Of a DNA stretch of 64,000 nt, positions 60,734 to 64,000 are shown piece after piece (position 1 is the stretch's first letter; every line of letters starts with the position of its first letter). The notes under the pieces are model-generated. The model made no database searches. It was not told where the DNA came from and saw only the letters and a list, made by a program, of their open reading frames with translations. Both the position numbers and the translations under genes were made by a program. This DNA is from Gymnogyps californianus. Lineage: Eukaryota; Chordata; Aves; Accipitriformes; Cathartidae. The stretch covers positions 43,337,502 through 43,401,501 of the forward strand of contig NC_059477.1 in assembly GCF_018139145.2 (NCBI RefSeq), written 5' to 3'.

Positions 60734-63700
60734 AATTCTTTTAATTCTCCTTTTTTCTTTTTCTCCTGAAATTATGCAATATGGAAATGAGTAAATCTTA
60801 CTGCTGTGGTAACCGAGCCAACATGTTATCCGTGATGCCTTACCTCAGGTAGAGCAGGGCAGGGTTTGGGTGGTTTCTCAATCCCAAATGACAGCCCTGC
60901 TGCCTTACAGAGTGCCCCTGCCATCTGTGGGTGCGGGATCCCCGGCTCAGCCCTCGGGGATGGCTGGGTGCCCATGGGAGGGCTGGGGGGCTCTTGCTCC
61001 GGTTAATGCTGGTGGGATGTATCCACAGGAGAGAATACACTGGCTTCAGAAACTGCAAAAAAATATAGCATGGATGAGAGAGCACAGAGAAGAGTATTGT
61101 GAACACTTACAAAGTAATATTAATTTAAACAGCTACTCATGCTGAAGGAAAATCTGCTGAGTACACTGGATGTTCTCCCCCATAACAATACTCGTATGAA
61201 AGAACTTAAGACACTTTTTTTTTTCTTCTTTTCTTTTTGTGGACTAGAATTTGAAACATAGGAGATGCCAATGTCACATAACTCTTCTTACAGTATAGCT
61301 GGAAGCGGAACGTTGCTACATGGCATCAAGCTTAATAGACCCAAGGAAGAGTTTTTCCTGGGTAAATACTCAGTCTTAAATTCGAATGCAAGATGCCAGA
61401 ACTTCAAGCTGTTTTTAAACCTAGATACACTTACTGCAAAAATACACTTACGCTAAAAAAATACACTTACCCTACAGCATGCACACCAATGCAAAGCTCA
61501 GCTCTCGCCCTGCAGCTCTGCAGGGCCATCGCTGTGCGACCAGCCTTCCTGGAGCGTCGGCTTGGGAGCCCGACGTGGTGATCCTGACCTCTTCATCACA
61601 CCCGAAAAATACTTCTGCAATGGGCCGAGCCTCTCGCTTTATCCACTTGCATTTTGAATTCATCATATTTACATCTGTTAATGCTTCTCCTTCAGGGTAA
61701 TCACGGGGGGGGATTAATTATATTCATCAGTTTAATTATGTCAGCTCTGAATTGCTTCACTTTTTACCCTAAGCTGTACTGTCCAGCACAACAGCCACCC
61801 TAAGGAGTGAACACGTGCATTTTACAGAGGTTTCCTGTCTTTCCTTAAAATATGAATTTTGAGCATCTTTGATATGTAACTTTCCATTTTCTTTGTGCCT
61901 GTGGTCTGGAAATGAGCTTATTTCCCTTTTCAACACAAGCTTCCACAGGTTACCAGTACTGTACCGATTGTCTTGTTCTTTCAGCGTGAGGCTTTTCTTC
62001 TACTCCTGTGATTCCCCACTCGTCTCTGGGACTTGCTTTTCCAAAAGCCTACATTATTTCTCTGCAGTTTATGTCATCTGCTTCCATTTAGAGGCAATCT
62101 CCTTCAAGTACACGGTCCTTGCCGTACGATGCTCCCGCAGACGTCCCGCTCGCTCAGGCCCAGCCAGGATTTCTAATTAAGCAAACTGGCAGCACACGTA
62201 ACCCAGCCACTGGCACGCCTTCCCGCCTGGCAGAAAACTCCCCAGCTCCGTTTCTAGTACTCCCATCGCCTTTTTCGGGAGCGGGGGGGAGATTCAAGGC
62301 GATGTTAACCCGTTGTTCAAGCAGTGATGCAGCCACGGGGGCTTTGGGACGTACTCAAAGCAGGCTCGCGGGGAGAGATGATGCTGATGGAGATGGGGAT
62401 GCAGGCGCTTGCCCCGCCGCCCCAGCTCAGTCCCGGCTGCAAACGGTTGCAGGGAGCTCGCGGAGCAGCGTTACTGCAGGTGAGGTCGCTCTGTTCCTCT
62501 TTGCAATGACTTACTGCGGTTGGGTCTTATCACCTTTACAGATACTGCAGATAAAATGCATGGGACAGAAATACCAGCAAGATGGCATTTAAATCCTGTT
62601 GAATGGCAGGATTCATCACTTCTTTTCAAATATAAAGAATTAGCAAAAAGAAAAATAGTATAGAGAGTGCCACATTTTTTGGAAAAGCAAGATGACACAT
62701 CCTTCTAGTACCTCAGTGCAACACTCAATATTATTGCTTTGCAATCTAATTTCATTGCTCCACTGGGAAACTATTTAGATACGGTACCTCCAGGATTGTT
62801 CTAATGATATTGGTATTATTGGCATTGATACTAGTGTCAACTTTACATACCTCAGTGGTGAGAAATTCTTAATAATCATTGCACCAAGAATATAACAACA
62901 TTAATGATGTGAAAGCTTCCCAGTAGAAGATGTTTTCTCCCCGTTCCAGCTCCTGCAAAGGACGGAGCGCCATGGCTGGTTTCCTCCTGCCCCTCTCCCC
63001 GGGTTGGTTCCCCGGGAGGACAAACCTTGAAAGCTGGGTGACAGAGACCTGCGAAGAGCTGCTCGTGTCCCCGAGCACTCCAAAAGGAATTTCTAACTCC
63101 ATAATATTACGTTCTCAGCAACCTCCTAATCCTTGCAAGCTCTTTATATCGCTACCCCTGTCAAGCCCCTCTAGCATCAATCACCGGTGGTGTGTGTGAT
63201 CAGTTTAAGAAACTAAATAGACTGGTCAGATCCAGACATTTACTTTGTAAGGGACCAAGCTCTTTCCTGCCACATAAATACCTTTTCTTTCTATGGGAAA
63301 TGCATTTTCTTTGAATTATCCTAATGAGAAGAAAGGCTTTAAGGGAGAAGGCCAATGTTACACAAAGACAACGGACAACTTTTTAAGAGGTTACAAACTC
63401 ATGAAGGGCGGTGGTTTTTTTCACTATTGGAATGATTTTGTTAAAAACATAAGCATTTTTGCAATAATAGATTTGATTCCTTCTTTGGCCTGAAATGCCA
63501 ACTCTTTGAATTTTAAGCCTTCTTTTGTTTCATCATGAATTTACTTTTTCCCATTAGTTCTTAAAATGACTGCGTCGTAACAAGGCAAGTGCCTGTGCAC
63601 TGATGTCCAGGCTGACGGAAGCACAGACCTTTCTCCTGTTCATTGCAGTTTGGGCATGCCCATGGACTGGGGCTTGGACAACATCCCGTCGCTTCCTGAC

Positions 63701-64000
63701 CTCGCACCGGGACTACCAGGAAGACCGGCCACTTTATACCCGGTGACGCATTTTAATTACCTGAGCAGCAGCAATGCACGGGAACGAGCTGCATTTTTTC
63801 TCATGCTCATTTTGCACGTTACGGTCCGACCTTTTGTAGCGAGAAGCCTTGTTGCGACCCGAGCGCAGGAGGGGGCTGCAGGGGCCGGGGCTGCCGTCAC
63901 TGGGGTGGGCGTCTGCTGCTTGTAGCTGGAGGTTGAGGATCGCGTTGCAGATCCGGGAGCGGCCGAGCAGGGGATGGGCATGCTGCAAACAGCTGCCATA
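60734..64000. other. noncoding unique DNA
   Basis: A decayed tandem repeat lies at 61424-61472 (ATACACTTAC three times). GC-rich patches at about 62110-62480 and 63840-63980 carry overlapping open frames on both strands (up to 157 codons at 62119-62592) with no recognisable domain. The rest is AT-rich unique sequence. Confidence 0.55.
61424..61472. repeat. short irregular tandem repeat
   Basis: ATACACTTAC occurs three times, separated by A-rich spacers of 7 and 9 bases. Confidence 0.7.

Overview
The window looks like a piece of a bird nuclear genome. The diagnostic elements are two fragments of the CR1 LINE 3' end (19.2 kb and 60.4 kb, the second ending in the CR1 octamer repeat), an ERVL-type endogenous retrovirus remnant with its LTR (8.4-9.8 kb), a second LTR fragment of the same family (12.0 kb), and a well-preserved solo LTR of another retrovirus (52.0-52.6 kb). 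Repeat density is low, as expected for birds. I found no protein-coding gene that I can name and no rRNA, tRNA or CRISPR. The region is best read as intergenic or a large intron. Long open frames are common, but they sit in GC-rich patches where several frames are open at once, so I treat them as compositional.

Layout. 1-8.4 kb: unique noncoding DNA with one AT-rich, transcription-factor-motif-dense block (5.5-5.8 kb). 8.4-12.1 kb: a cluster of retroviral debris. It holds an internally deleted ERVL copy that keeps a broken reverse transcriptase frame and one LTR, then a 43-bp repeat found twice 2 kb apart, the second copy abutting a reversed LTR end. 12.1-35 kb: unique DNA with scattered GC-rich patches, small minisatellites, a homeodomain-site palindrome at 13.16 kb and a CNE-like block at 20.6-20.9 kb. 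35-47 kb: alternating AT-rich, homeobox/SOX/POU-motif-rich blocks (35.2, 36.5, 38.1, 42.4 kb) and CpG-island-like patches (37.2, 41.8, 46.0 kb). This texture is typical of the regulatory surroundings of a developmental gene, but no coding exon is recognisable. 47.5-52 kb: CpG-poor unique DNA. 52.0-52.6 kb: the solo LTR, on the minus strand, CpG-rich, with an exact 5-bp target duplication. 54-58.8 kb: three weak coding-like segments on the minus strand (one frame with an SH3-like C-terminal motif and two splice-bounded candidate exons). 58.8-64 kb: unique DNA plus one CR1.

There is no gene set that works together in the usual sense. The supportable content is transposable-element history plus candidate regulatory DNA. 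The most useful second looks are the minus-strand 54-58.8 kb segments, the two retroviral structures, and the CpG-island/CNE-like mosaic at 35-47 kb.
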